DNA of 64,000 nucleotides from Flavobacteriales bacterium UBA1494. Lineage in GTDB: Bacteria > Bacteroidota > Bacteroidia > Flavobacteriales_E > Vicingaceae. The stretch is from NCBI GenBank assembly GCA_905182175.1, contig CAJJAT010000001.1, forward strand, positions 62,001 to 126,000. The letters are read 5' to 3'. Position numbers and translations under genes: made by a program. This document shows positions 8,068 through 16,796 of the stretch, piece by piece. The notes under the pieces were generated by a model, which saw only the letters and a program-made list of their open reading frames with translations, searched no databases and had not been told where the DNA came from. Within the stretch, counting starts at the first letter, position 1; the number at the start of each line of letters is the position of its first letter.

Positions 8068-10149
8068 TTATTTCACCGGTAAGAAAGAATAATTCTCTCC
8101 GTAAAACATCATTTGCTCTTTGAAAGACTCTGGGTACTGAACCTCAATATCCGTTATTTTTCCATCCGTCATCACGGGAACCAATTTAGGATTGATAAAT
8201 CCACCATAGGCCGCAATTCCTAAGCTTTCGTATCGTTTCAATACTTCAGCATGTAATTCAGGGTCAACTTTTACAGCGTAATCTTCAACCAAAGACTTTC
8301 CCGCTTCATAGTCTCCTTCAGATTTAATTCTCTGTAATTCTCTCAACTGCATTCCAAAAATATCTTTTAATGCTTCATAATCATTAATCACAAAAAAGGT
8401 CTTACCATCTCTCATTTTCTTCACAATTATGCTACCTTTTGCACCCGCTTCAAACGCCCATTTTGCAATCATTTGTCGGTTTCTCATGTGTGCCTCTTCC
8501 ACTTGGTCACCCATGTCCAAACGCTTCAATTGCAACATCATCCCGTTCTTAATGTAGTCATCGTAAGCTGTTTTACCAGCATCTAGCGATTCAATTAAAC
8601 CCATGTCAACTAATTTTTGGTCATGCAAATAATACAGAGCAACTAAATCAGCTCTGCCCTCTTCTAAACAAGAAGCGTAACTTTTTAAAGTTTCAGAAGT
8701 AGTTCCAACACCTTCATTAATTCTCCCTGATGCATGACCTATTACTTCATGTAAATCAGTGTGCAACAAATCAGCAATTCCACCATACTTTTTAGAACGG
8801 TCAATTTCTGCTTGATCCCAAGCGAACTCAGACAATGAACTTTTCCCTTCTTTGGAAGACATTTCATAGGCATGAACAATATTTCCAAGGCTAACACTTT
8901 TAGATCCTACTTCACGAACCCAACCGTTATTTGGAAGATTAATTCCAATTGGTGTAGATGGCGAAGCATCCCCTGCCTCTACAACTACAGTAATTACTTT
9001 CCCAATAATACCTGTAACGTTTGGCTTTTTATGCTCTTCCATTAACGGAGAGTTATCTTCAAACCATTGCGCCTCTTTACTTACCGCTTCAATTCTCTTA
9101 GTTGCTTCCATGTCTTTAAAAGAAACGACAGACTCGAACGAACCTTTTTTACCCAAAGGATCGTTGTATACTTCAATAAACCCATTTACAACATCTGTTC
9201 TTGAATCTATATCTTTAATCCAATTTAGGTTGTACTTGTCCCAATCTACCACTTTTCCAGTTTTGTAATACGTGATTAAACTTTCAAACGTTTGCTTTTG
9301 CTGAGCATTTTCTGCCAATGGTACTGCTTTCTGTAACCAAAAAACAATTTTTTCAATTGCTTCTGTATAAAGACCACCTACCATCATCGTTTCAGCTACC
9401 ACTTTGCCGTCTTCCTTAACCAAACGAGTATTCAATCCATATTCTGGTTGATCTCCTTCTACTTTGTCAAGATTTGCATAATATGCCTCTACCTCAACTT
9501 GTGTTAAATCTGGGCTATAAAAATTAACTGCAGAAGTTGCTACTAAGTCTTCACCATCTGCTAGGTTTACTTTTTTAGCATCCAAAGCAGGATTAAAAAT
9601 AACTTCTCCTAAAGTTGCCATTAAATCCTCTTTTGTTTGACCTTCTTTCAATGGAAGGTTTTCAGACTCTATTTCTCCAATCGCCTTTTCAAAGTAAACT
9701 CTAGAAAAGTCAGGTTTAAACTTCTTGTTTGAATAGTGGTGATGAATCCCATTTGAGAACCATACTCTTTTGGTATAAACCATTAACTTTTCCAACTCTT
9801 CAGCATTGCCATTTATAGCCTCTTCATTTTTAATAATTGCTTCTAAAGTTTTTCTTATCTGAAGATTATGGCGGTAATTTTGGCTGTACATAATATCTCT
9901 ACCTACAATTGCAGCTTCATATAAATAGTACAACAATTCTTTCTTCTTCAAATCTAACTCCTCAAAACCTGGAATTTGGTAACGAATTAGCTTTAAATCC
10001 GCAAACTCATCTGCTGTGTAATTAAAATCATCTGAATCATGAGCAGCTGCATCTTGAATTTCAGCGGTAGCTTCTTTTTCTTTAGAGGTGCCACAAGAAG
10101 CGAAGACTACTGCTGCTAACACAGCTATAGATAATATTCTTTTGTTCAT
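8068..10149 (-). CDS. Dipeptidyl-peptidase III family zinc peptidase (M49), lipoprotein
   Basis: A 693-residue protein with a lipoprotein signal (MNKRILSIAVLAAVVFASC, lipobox FASC, Cys19). It carries the HEXXGH motif of M49 as HEVIGH at residues 467-472, and the second zinc and catalytic block as EEGRAD at 496-501. Family members remove dipeptides from the N-terminus of short peptides. The lipid anchor places this one in the envelope, probably at the periplasmic face of a membrane. Length is close to the usual 680-720 residues. It is transcribed alone and followed by the hairpin at 7987-8047. Note HEXXGH rather than HEXXH; this is the known family variant, not a defect. Confidence 0.93.
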   Translation of the reverse strand: MNKRILSIAVLAAVVFASCGTSKEKEATAEIQDAAAHDSDDFNYTADEFADLKLIRYQIPGFEELDLKKKELLYYLYEAAIVGRDIMYSQNYRHNLQIRKTLEAIIKNEEAINGNAEELEKLMVYTKRVWFSNGIHHHYSNKKFKPDFSRVYFEKAIGEIESENLPLKEGQTKEDLMATLGEVIFNPALDAKKVNLADGEDLVATSAVNFYSPDLTQVEVEAYYANLDKVEGDQPEYGLNTRLVKEDGKVVAETMMVGGLYTEAIEKIVFWLQKAVPLAENAQQKQTFESLITYYKTGKVVDWDKYNLNWIKDIDSRTDVVNGFIEVYNDPLGKKGSFESVVSFKDMEATKRIEAVSKEAQWFEDNSPLMEEHKKPNVTGIIGKVITVVVEAGDASPSTPIGINLPNNGWVREVGSKSVSLGNIVHAYEMSSKEGKSSLSEFAWDQAEIDRSKKYGGIADLLHTDLHEVIGHASGRINEGVGTTSETLKSYASCLEEGRADLVALYYLHDQKLVDMGLIESLDAGKTAYDDYIKNGMMLQLKRLDMGDQVEEAHMRNRQMIAKWAFEAGAKGSIIVKKMRDGKTFFVINDYEALKDIFGMQLRELQRIKSEGDYEAGKSLVEDYAVKVDPELHAEVLKRYESLGIAAYGGFINPKLVPVMTDGKITDIEVQYPESFKEQMMFYGENYSFLPVK

Positions 10150-10412
10150 AATAGGTTAATTTTTAAAAATTCTAAATTAACTTTTTTAATGCGAATTTGG
10201 AAATTTGTTGAAATATCGCTGCGCTGCTGGGAGATAGAACCTTAGGTTATTAATGAGGAAACATTCAATTGGTCGTTTTTCATTTTTACGCTAGGAAAAT
10301 TCTACATTCTTTTAAACAAAAAAGGCAAGAAGTTCGGAGAGATCATTTTACCGTTTTTCTCCTGTAGGTCTTCGTTGTAATTGAATACTCAATGACACAT
10401 CTGTTGCCACTC

Positions 10413-10649
10413 CTAATTCTTCACTCCCTCCAAAAACTTCATATAATCCTTCTCGCTAATTACATCCCAATAATCTGAATACTCCGCTAACATATCTGAT
10501 ATGTAAACTCTATCCGGTAATATGGTTGCTTCAAATTCAATTTTTTCCCATTTGCCTAACATATTCTTCCATTCAATAAAGCGCCCTTTGTCTAAAATTA
10601 TAAAGTAACTCTGGTCGTTCTTGTACTTCCTATACTGGGGAAATTCCAT
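10413..10649 (-). CDS. Small conserved-looking protein of unknown function
   Basis: A 78-residue ORF rich in charged and aromatic residues (QSYFIILDKGRFIEWKNMLG near the middle). It has no signal peptide or membrane segment. The pattern of beta-hairpins ending in EKDYMKFLEGV looks like a small folded domain rather than random translation. It starts 80 bp from the divergent histidine kinase gene. I do not recognise the family. The 263 bp between it and the dipeptidyl-peptidase gene hold nothing recognisable. Confidence 0.5.
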   Translation of the reverse strand: MEFPQYRKYKNDQSYFIILDKGRFIEWKNMLGKWEKIEFEATILPDRVYISDMLAEYSDYWDVISEKDYMKFLEGVKN

Positions 10650-10728
10650 GTTGTAAAGTTGATAAGTTATTTGTTAATTTACAGTTAATAATGCATAATT
10701 AGTGTAAAATGATTTTATCTTAGTTTCT

Positions 10729-12015
10729 ATGAATCAACGAACCATTCGTCTTATCATTTTCTTTGCAGCATTTACTGTTATTGGAGTTTTTTTATTTCAA
10801 TGGTTTTGGGTAAAAAAAGCGTTCAACTTACAAGAGAAGCAGTTTAATGAAAGAGTCCATGTCGCTCTCTCAAGTGTAGTTGGCGAAATCCAACAACTAA
10901 ACAGAGACTCTTCCGCCATTTATGAGCCGGTGAAACAAATTTCTTCCAATTACTTTCTTGCCTCTACAAATGATACGCTTCATCCTTATGTGTTACAGAA
11001 TTTATTGCTAACTGAATTTAAGAGTAGAAATTTAGATACAGATTTTGAATATGTATTATACGACTGCTTTAACGATTCAATTGTTTTTGGCGATTTTGTT
11101 AAAATAAAATCAGATGCCAAAGACTTAGTATATAAAATTTCAGAAGAAGACAAATGGAATCAAGCGTCACATTATTTTGGTGTTTATTTCCCTAGTAAAC
11201 AGTTGCGTTTAGTTGATCAGATGGGCATTTGGGTAGTGTCTACCATCTTCTTGTTACTCGTAGTTATCTTTTTCAGTTATACCATATGGGTAATTCTGAA
11301 ACAGAAAAAACTATCTGAAATTCGGACTGATTTTATAAACAACATGACTCATGAGTTAAAAACCCCTATTTCTACCATTTCATTATCAACTGAGGTCCTT
11401 ACCAATCCAAATATTACAAATAATCCCGAGCGGCTAAAAAACTACGCAAACATAATAAAGGAAGAAACCGAACGACTCAGGTCACAGGTAGACAAGGTTT
11501 TGCAAATGGCATCACTAGATAAAAACCGTCTCAGTCTAGAGGTAAAAGAAGTGAATATACACCGAGTAATCAAGAAAACAGTTGAAGGCTTTGAATTGAT
11601 TCTTGATTCCAATGAGGGTGAAATAAATTTGAGTTTAAAAGCTCGCAATCCTGTTATTTCAGGTGATGAACTTCACCTAACCAACATTTTCTTCAACCTA
11701 ATTGACAATGCTATAAAATATTCAGATAATAAACCTCGAATTGAAATTTCAACAGTAGACTATAAAAATGGATTTCAAATTCGGGTTCGAGACAATGGAA
11801 TTGGGATGGACAGAGAGCAGCAAAAGCACGTTTTTGAAAACTTTTATAGAGTTCCTACCAATGACAGGCATGACGTTAAAGGCTTTGGAATTGGCTTAAA
11901 TTACGTTATGAAAATGGTAAAAAAACACCATGGTAAAATTCAATTAAAGAGTGACTTAAAATCAGGTTCTACTTTTAGAATTTACTTCCCAATTAAGAAA
12001 AAAAAGAAAAGATAA
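10729..12015 (+). CDS. Sensor histidine kinase (two-component)
   Basis: A 428-residue membrane kinase. Residues 7-27 (LIIFFAAFTVIGVFLFQWFW) and about 166-190 (MGIWVVSTIFLLLVVIFFSY) are membrane segments that flank a periplasmic sensor domain of about 135 residues with no family I recognise. HisKA has its phospho-acceptor His208 in MTHELKTP. The HATPase domain shows the N box (FFNLIDNAIKYS), DNGIGM and GFGIGL. No HAMP domain is obvious. The response regulator starts 1 bp after its stop codon, so the two genes are co-transcribed and form a cognate pair. The signal is unknown. Confidence 0.93.
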   Translation: MNQRTIRLIIFFAAFTVIGVFLFQWFWVKKAFNLQEKQFNERVHVALSSVVGEIQQLNRDSSAIYEPVKQISSNYFLASTNDTLHPYVLQNLLLTEFKSRNLDTDFEYVLYDCFNDSIVFGDFVKIKSDAKDLVYKISEEDKWNQASHYFGVYFPSKQLRLVDQMGIWVVSTIFLLLVVIFFSYTIWVILKQKKLSEIRTDFINNMTHELKTPISTISLSTEVLTNPNITNNPERLKNYANIIKEETERLRSQVDKVLQMASLDKNRLSLEVKEVNIHRVIKKTVEGFELILDSNEGEINLSLKARNPVISGDELHLTNIFFNLIDNAIKYSDNKPRIEISTVDYKNGFQIRVRDNGIGMDREQQKHVFENFYRVPTNDRHDVKGFGIGLNYVMKMVKKHHGKIQLKSDLKSGSTFRIYFPIKKKKKR

Positions 12016-12016
12016 T

Positions 12017-12697
12017 ATGAACTTACTCTTTGTTGAAGATGATTTAAATCTTGGCTTTGTAATAAAAGACCAGTTGCAAGAGTCAGGGTACAAGGTAACT
12101 TGGGCACAAGACGGAGCAGAAGGATTAAGAATTGCTCTAGAACAGTCTTTTGACATAGCTATTTTGGATGTCATGCTACCACGATTGAGTGGTTTTGAAT
12201 TAGCTGAAGAGCTGATAGAACACAAGCCTGAACTTCCTTTTTTATTTTTAACTGCAAAAGCAATGTTAGAAGATAAAATTAAAGGGTTAACAGTTGGTAA
12301 AGATTACCTAACCAAGCCATTCGAGTTTAAAGAATTAGAACTCCGATTAGAGAATATTTTGTCAAGCATCGTTACACCGACTTTTACCACCGTAGAAGAG
12401 CAGCAGTTTAGCATAGGGGCTTATGAGTTTGACTATGTGAATCAGTTTTTGAGTTTAAATGGCGAAGATCAAAAACTCACTAAAAAGGAAGCAGATGTTT
12501 TGCGAATGCTGTGTTTGCATAAAAACGAAGTAATGAATCGAGAATTAGCCTTAAGAAGTATTTGGGGTAATGACGATTACTTCAATGGAAGAAGTATGGA
12601 TGTATTCATTTCAAGAATTCGAAAGTACTTGAAACAAGATGAAAATATTCAAATAATTAATATTCATGGTGTAGGTTTCAAATTGGCGATTCGTTAG
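12017..12697 (+). CDS. OmpR/PhoB-family response regulator
   Basis: A 226-residue protein with receiver domain (1-115) and winged-helix DNA-binding domain (about 128-226). The receiver has the acidic pair at residues 8-9, the phosphorylation site Asp51 in LDVMLP, a Thr in FLTAKA and Lys100 in LTKPF. The beta5 entry reads GKDYLTKPF, where most relatives have GADDYLTKPF, so one residue appears to be missing just before the conserved Lys. The effector domain ends in the typical hairpin INIHGVGFKLAI. It is translationally close to the upstream kinase and is its likely phosphorylation target. Confidence 0.93.
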   Translation: MNLLFVEDDLNLGFVIKDQLQESGYKVTWAQDGAEGLRIALEQSFDIAILDVMLPRLSGFELAEELIEHKPELPFLFLTAKAMLEDKIKGLTVGKDYLTKPFEFKELELRLENILSSIVTPTFTTVEEQQFSIGAYEFDYVNQFLSLNGEDQKLTKKEADVLRMLCLHKNEVMNRELALRSIWGNDDYFNGRSMDVFISRIRKYLKQDENIQIINIHGVGFKLAIR

Positions 12698-12721
12698 TCG
12701 GTTAAGCGCATTAATTGCCCT

Positions 12722-12729
12722 TATATTTG
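12722..12729 (+). promoter_or_regulatory. Bacteroidota -7 box (TATATTTG) for the acyltransferase
   Basis: An exact TAnnTTTG match ends 4 bp before the ATG at 12734. No TTG is found at the expected -33 spacing. If used, the transcript would have almost no 5' leader. Confidence 0.4.
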
Positions 12730-12733
12730 CTTT

Positions 12734-13276
12734 ATGAAATTTTTAGCGAGAATTGTATTTTGGATTACCGGTTGGAAAATTGTTGCTAACAATGCACATA
12801 AAGTAAGAAAAATGGTAACTATTGCTGCGCCACATACTTCTAATTGGGATTTACTTTATGCCAGGGCAGCATTTTATTTAATGGGTATTCCAGTTAGTTA
12901 TACTGTAAAAAAAGAGTTGTTTTTTTTCCCTTTAGGTTGGCTTTTAAAAGCGCTCGGAGGCATTCCCATTGACCGCAAAGCAAAAGGTAAAATGGTAGAT
13001 AAAATGGCTGCTCTTTACAACGATTACGAAACTTTTTCAATTATGATCACTCCTGAAGGAACAAGAAGCTACTCACCTGAATGGAAAAAAGGGTTTTACT
13101 ACATCGCACAAAAAGCTAATGTCCCAATTGCGTTAGGTTATTTAGATTATGCTAAAAAAGAGGCTGGTGTAGGACCCTTGGTTACGCCAACAGGAGACTA
13201 TGAAAAAGACCTTGAAACAATACAAGCTTTTTACAGAAACGTTACTCCCAAATATCCTGATCAAGGGATTCTGTAA
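12734..13276 (+). CDS. 1-acyl-sn-glycerol-3-phosphate acyltransferase-like (PlsC superfamily)
   Basis: A 180-residue acyltransferase with the HX4D catalytic motif at His34-Asp39 (PHTSNWD), the substrate-binding block GGIPIDR (about 76-82) and PEGTRS (about 100-105). A hydrophobic stretch (FFFPLGWLLKALGG) may dip into the membrane. It is shorter than typical PlsC (about 240 residues) and belongs to the compact Bacteroidota group whose acyl acceptor is not certain; it could acylate lysophosphatidate or another lipid. It follows the response regulator by 37 bp and may share its transcript or use the box at 12722. Confidence 0.85.
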   Translation: MKFLARIVFWITGWKIVANNAHKVRKMVTIAAPHTSNWDLLYARAAFYLMGIPVSYTVKKELFFFPLGWLLKALGGIPIDRKAKGKMVDKMAALYNDYETFSIMITPEGTRSYSPEWKKGFYYIAQKANVPIALGYLDYAKKEAGVGPLVTPTGDYEKDLETIQAFYRNVTPKYPDQGIL

Positions 13277-13514
13277 TTTAAAGTATTAATGTCGAATGTG
13301 GCGTATTGAATGTGTAATGCGCGTTAATAATGTTGATGTAACAAATTGCAAATATCCCTGTTCAACATGCAATACAATCTATGAAGTAAACATCACCTAA
13401 TTTCTTCTTGTTTATTTTCCTCAAACATTCTACGGTTATCACTTTACTTTCAAATACAACATTTAACAACTTCTTATTCCTAACTGTTAAAAAAATCTAA
13501 TTAATTTAGTGTCT

Positions 13515-14339
13515 ATGAAAAAAGGTGCTATTGCAGTATTACTTGGTCTTATTTCAGCTTCTTTTTTTGCTCAAAATAGCGGAGTTACAGGTTCCAGAGC
13601 TTATTCATTAGCCGGAGTAGCCACGTTACAATCTGACCTTTGGAGTGCGAATAACAACCCTGCAGGTTTAGGAAGTTTAAAAAAATGGCAGGGCGGCATT
13701 TCCTACGAAAATCAGTTTCTTCTATCAGAACTTTCAAATAAGACGGCAATTGTGACGGCTCCAGTTTCCAGAGGTTCCTTTGGCCTCAGCATAAATCAAT
13801 TTGGATACAGTTCTTTTAATGAGAATAGAATTGGAATTTCTTTTGGGCAAATGCTCAGTAAAAAAATATCAATTGGAATCCAGCTAAACTATCTTTCCAC
13901 CAGAATTGGTGACGGGTATGGTGAGACCAATGCGTTGAGTGGAAACATTGGTATGTTAGCCAAGATAAATGACGAGCTACTCCTTTCAGCAGTGGTTATT
14001 AACCCAAATCGAGCAAAGTTAGCAGAGTTTACAGATGAACGATTTCCAACTCTTATTAAGCTAGGATTAAGCTACGAATTCTCGAAAAAAGTAGTTGTAT
14101 TTACCGAGGTTGCAAAAGACATAGATTACGATGCGAATATTAGAATGGCTATAGAATATAAGGCACTTAAAATGCTTTATTTCAGAGCAGGTTATGCAAC
14201 AGCTCCTTCACTTACTAGCTTTGGTTTTGGCTTAAACGTGGATAAATTCAAGTTAGATTTTGCATCCGGCTTTGATGCAAATTTAGGTTTTAGTCCACAA
14301 GTTTCAATGTCTTACTCTCCTTCATTCTCTCAGCAGTGA
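13515..14339 (+). CDS. Outer-membrane beta-barrel protein, PorV/FadL-like
   Basis: A 274-residue protein. I start at ATG 13515, two codons after an in-frame GTG, because it begins a clean signal peptide (MKKGAIAVLLGLISASFFAQ). The mature N-terminus carries the GSRAYSLAGVATLQSDLWSANNNPAG block seen in PorV, PorQ and FadL-like barrels. The rest alternates strand-like segments and ends SYSPSFSQQ. PorV helps move T9SS cargo, but this protein is shorter and sits beside an HhH-barrel gene rather than T9SS genes, so a T9SS role is not shown. Its stop overlaps the start of the next gene (GTGA), implying coupled translation. Confidence 0.78.
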   Translation: MKKGAIAVLLGLISASFFAQNSGVTGSRAYSLAGVATLQSDLWSANNNPAGLGSLKKWQGGISYENQFLLSELSNKTAIVTAPVSRGSFGLSINQFGYSSFNENRIGISFGQMLSKKISIGIQLNYLSTRIGDGYGETNALSGNIGMLAKINDELLLSAVVINPNRAKLAEFTDERFPTLIKLGLSYEFSKKVVVFTEVAKDIDYDANIRMAIEYKALKMLYFRAGYATAPSLTSFGFGLNVDKFKLDFASGFDANLGFSPQVSMSYSPSFSQQ

Positions 14340-16423
14340 AGCAGGTAAAGTACATCCTTTTGCTGTGCCTTAGCCTTTCATCTATTCAACTAGTAGGGCA
14401 AAGCCTAGAAGAGGAAAAATCTACAATAATTGAACAAAGAGTTGACTTTTTACTAGACATCAATGAAGGAGGCGAAGCGGATTTTACGACTCTATTTGAG
14501 CAATTAGAACTATTTTACAATCGACCTCTTAATTTGAATATCGCTAAGAAAACAGATCTTGAGGATTTGGGATTACTAAACAGCATTCAAATCAACTCAT
14601 TATTAGCACACATTGAAAATAATGGGAAGCTTATAACAGTTGAAGAATTACAAACAATAAACGGGTTCGATTTAGAAACTATTCGCCTAATTCAACCATT
14701 TTCAAAAGTTAATGCAGACTTAGATCAAGCAAACCTTTCGTTAACAAACATAATAAACGAAGGTTCCTCGTCGCTTTTTATCCGCTATACACGGATTTTA
14801 GAAGAACAAGAAGGGTTTAGTAATATATCTGCTGAAGAATTAGAGAATAACGAAAATGCTCGTTACCTAGGAAGTGCCGATAAGCTATTTACTAGGTACA
14901 GGTTTAACTACGCAAATAACTTAAGTTTAGGATTTACCGCTGAAAAAGATGCAGGAGAAACGTTTTTAAGGGGAAATAACAAAAATGGCTTTGACTTCTA
15001 TTCAGGCCATGTGTTTTTACAAGGGTTTGGCGTAGTAAAACAACTAGCCATCGGTGATTTTCAAGCGCAATTTGGTCAGGGCTTAACTTTTTGGTCGGGT
15101 TTAGCTTTTGGCAGGACACCGAATATTTTCACATTGAAAAGAAACGCACCAAAACTTCGACCTTATACTTCCGTGCAGGAAGATTTATTTTTACGAGGAG
15201 GAGGATTAACTCTCCAACACAAAAACATACAATTAACAGTATTCTACTCAAGTAAAAAAGCTGATGCAAATGTTAGCGGTAGAGATACCTTAACCAACGA
15301 AGCCATCATTTCTTCATTATCCGAAGACGGATTTCACAGAACACCAAGTGAAATTGAAGACAAAAATGTGGTAAAACAAGAATTTTTGGGAGCTAATTTG
15401 AGTTATGAAAAACGAAATATATCCGTTGGGCTAACCGGAGTGTATAACGAAATAGATGGAGATTTTCAACCAAGAACTTCTACCTATAATCAATTTAGCC
15501 AGTTAGGAAGCGAAAATGCAAATTTTGGTGCAGATTTTAGCTATTTAGTTAAAAACATTAACCTTTTTGGAGAAGTTTCAAAAAGCATGAATGGCGGATA
15601 CGGCTATACAGCGGGGGCTCTTATTGTTTTAGACCAAGCCGTATCGCTAGGAATACAGAACAGAAGGTTTGAGAAGGAGTTTAAGCCAATACAAAGCAAT
15701 GCTATTGGAGAAAGCACGACAAATACAAACGAAAATGGCACCTTTATTGGAGTTGAATTAAAACCGAGTAAAGTGTTCACGTTATCTGCCTATGCCGATA
15801 GATTTAGTTTTGATTGGCTACGTTTTCAAACAGATGCACCTTCAAACGGTCACCGATTACTTGCACAACTTAATTACAAGCCATCAAAAAAATTGGAAAC
15901 CTATTTTAGATACAGAAAAAGAGATAGAGATAGAAACGAAAAAGCAGAAACGGAAGGCTTAAAGCAATTGGGGTTTGAAAATTTATCGAATTACCGGTTA
16001 CACTTTGCGTACAAGGTAACCAATGAGATACAACTAAAAAGTAGAGTTGAGTTTACTAGATACAATCTAGGTGAAGGCCAGTGTGAAAATGGACTCTTGA
16101 TTTACCAAGATATAAGTTATAAAAAGCTTAGTTTTCCCCTATCACTTTCTATTCGCTATGCAATTTTTGACACAGATGGCTTTAACAGTAGAATTTACGC
16201 CTATGAAAATGACGTTTTATACGCATTTTCGATTCCTGCTTTTAACGGAAGAGGCACTAGATTTTACATCACCAGTAAGTACCATATTTCAAGAGGGGTA
16301 GATTTGTGGCTGCGTTTTGCGCAATCTTATCATACAGATAGAACGACTATTGGCAGCGGAAGAGACGAAATTAATGGCAATACAAGAAGTGAAATTAAAG
16401 CTCAATTGAGATTGAAATTTTAA
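14336..16423 (+). CDS. Helix-hairpin-helix (ComEA-like) domain fused to a beta-barrel, secreted
   Basis: A 695-residue protein with GTG start at 14336, overlapping the previous stop by 4 bp. It has a signal peptide (about 1-22, LLLCLSLSSIQLVGQ). Residues about 60-125 resemble tandem HhH motifs of the ComEA type (LNLNIAKKTDLEDLGLL, then LITVEELQTINGFDLETI). The remaining 560 residues look like a large antiparallel beta-barrel, with repeated aromatic strand ends and a C-terminal strand IKAQLRLKF. Proteins with this layout are widespread in Bacteroidota with no established role. HhH motifs usually bind DNA non-specifically, but here the domain would face the periplasm. DNA uptake is a guess, not shown. 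Confidence 0.82.
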   Translation: MKQVKYILLLCLSLSSIQLVGQSLEEEKSTIIEQRVDFLLDINEGGEADFTTLFEQLELFYNRPLNLNIAKKTDLEDLGLLNSIQINSLLAHIENNGKLITVEELQTINGFDLETIRLIQPFSKVNADLDQANLSLTNIINEGSSSLFIRYTRILEEQEGFSNISAEELENNENARYLGSADKLFTRYRFNYANNLSLGFTAEKDAGETFLRGNNKNGFDFYSGHVFLQGFGVVKQLAIGDFQAQFGQGLTFWSGLAFGRTPNIFTLKRNAPKLRPYTSVQEDLFLRGGGLTLQHKNIQLTVFYSSKKADANVSGRDTLTNEAIISSLSEDGFHRTPSEIEDKNVVKQEFLGANLSYEKRNISVGLTGVYNEIDGDFQPRTSTYNQFSQLGSENANFGADFSYLVKNINLFGEVSKSMNGGYGYTAGALIVLDQAVSLGIQNRRFEKEFKPIQSNAIGESTTNTNENGTFIGVELKPSKVFTLSAYADRFSFDWLRFQTDAPSNGHRLLAQLNYKPSKKLETYFRYRKRDRDRNEKAETEGLKQLGFENLSNYRLHFAYKVTNEIQLKSRVEFTRYNLGEGQCENGLLIYQDISYKKLSFPLSLSIRYAIFDTDGFNSRIYAYENDVLYAFSIPAFNGRGTRFYITSKYHISRGVDLWLRFAQSYHTDRTTIGSGRDEINGNTRSEIKAQLRLKF

Positions 16424-16424
16424 A

Positions 16425-16796
16425 ATGATTAAAAGATACAAGACAAATAGAAACTCATACCTCACGAGCATGATTATGTTCGTAGGTTTTTCATTTGAAT
16501 TTTTTATTCGGAGTGATAATTTCTCGGGTGGAGTTTTAATCTTTAATGGAATCATCAACTTGTTAGCATTTCAACAAGTTCCTCGAAAAATTGCTCCAGT
16601 TACGGTGATTCTGAATCTATTTAATGCGCTAATAAGTATTACTATTTGCTACAATTATTCTGTAATTGACTATTCTATTTTATATCTATTATGGATGATT
16701 ACAGGTGCCGTTTACCTGATTGCAACTATTCGACAGGCTATAAATTTAATTAGAAGTGCCAGTTATAAACGAAAGATGAAACGACGAAACGATTAA
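16425..16796 (+). CDS. Small integral membrane protein of unknown function
   Basis: A 123-residue protein starting 1 bp after the HhH-barrel stop, so probably the third gene of that operon. Three or four membrane segments are visible: SYLTSMIMFVGFSFEFFI, ILIFNGIINLLAFQQV, TVILNLFNALISITICY and SILYLLWMITGAVYLIATI. A basic tail (YKRKMKRRND) would stay in the cytoplasm. I do not recognise the family. Its end overlaps the convergent aroA stop by 4 bp. Confidence 0.65.
   Translation: MIKRYKTNRNSYLTSMIMFVGFSFEFFIRSDNFSGGVLIFNGIINLLAFQQVPRKIAPVTVILNLFNALISITICYNYSVIDYSILYLLWMITGAVYLIATIRQAINLIRSASYKRKMKRRND

Noticed and set aside
13515-14339. Calling the barrel protein PorV of the T9SS
   Set aside because: Length and neighbourhood do not match; only the N-terminal GSRAYSLAG block is shared, so the name is kept general.
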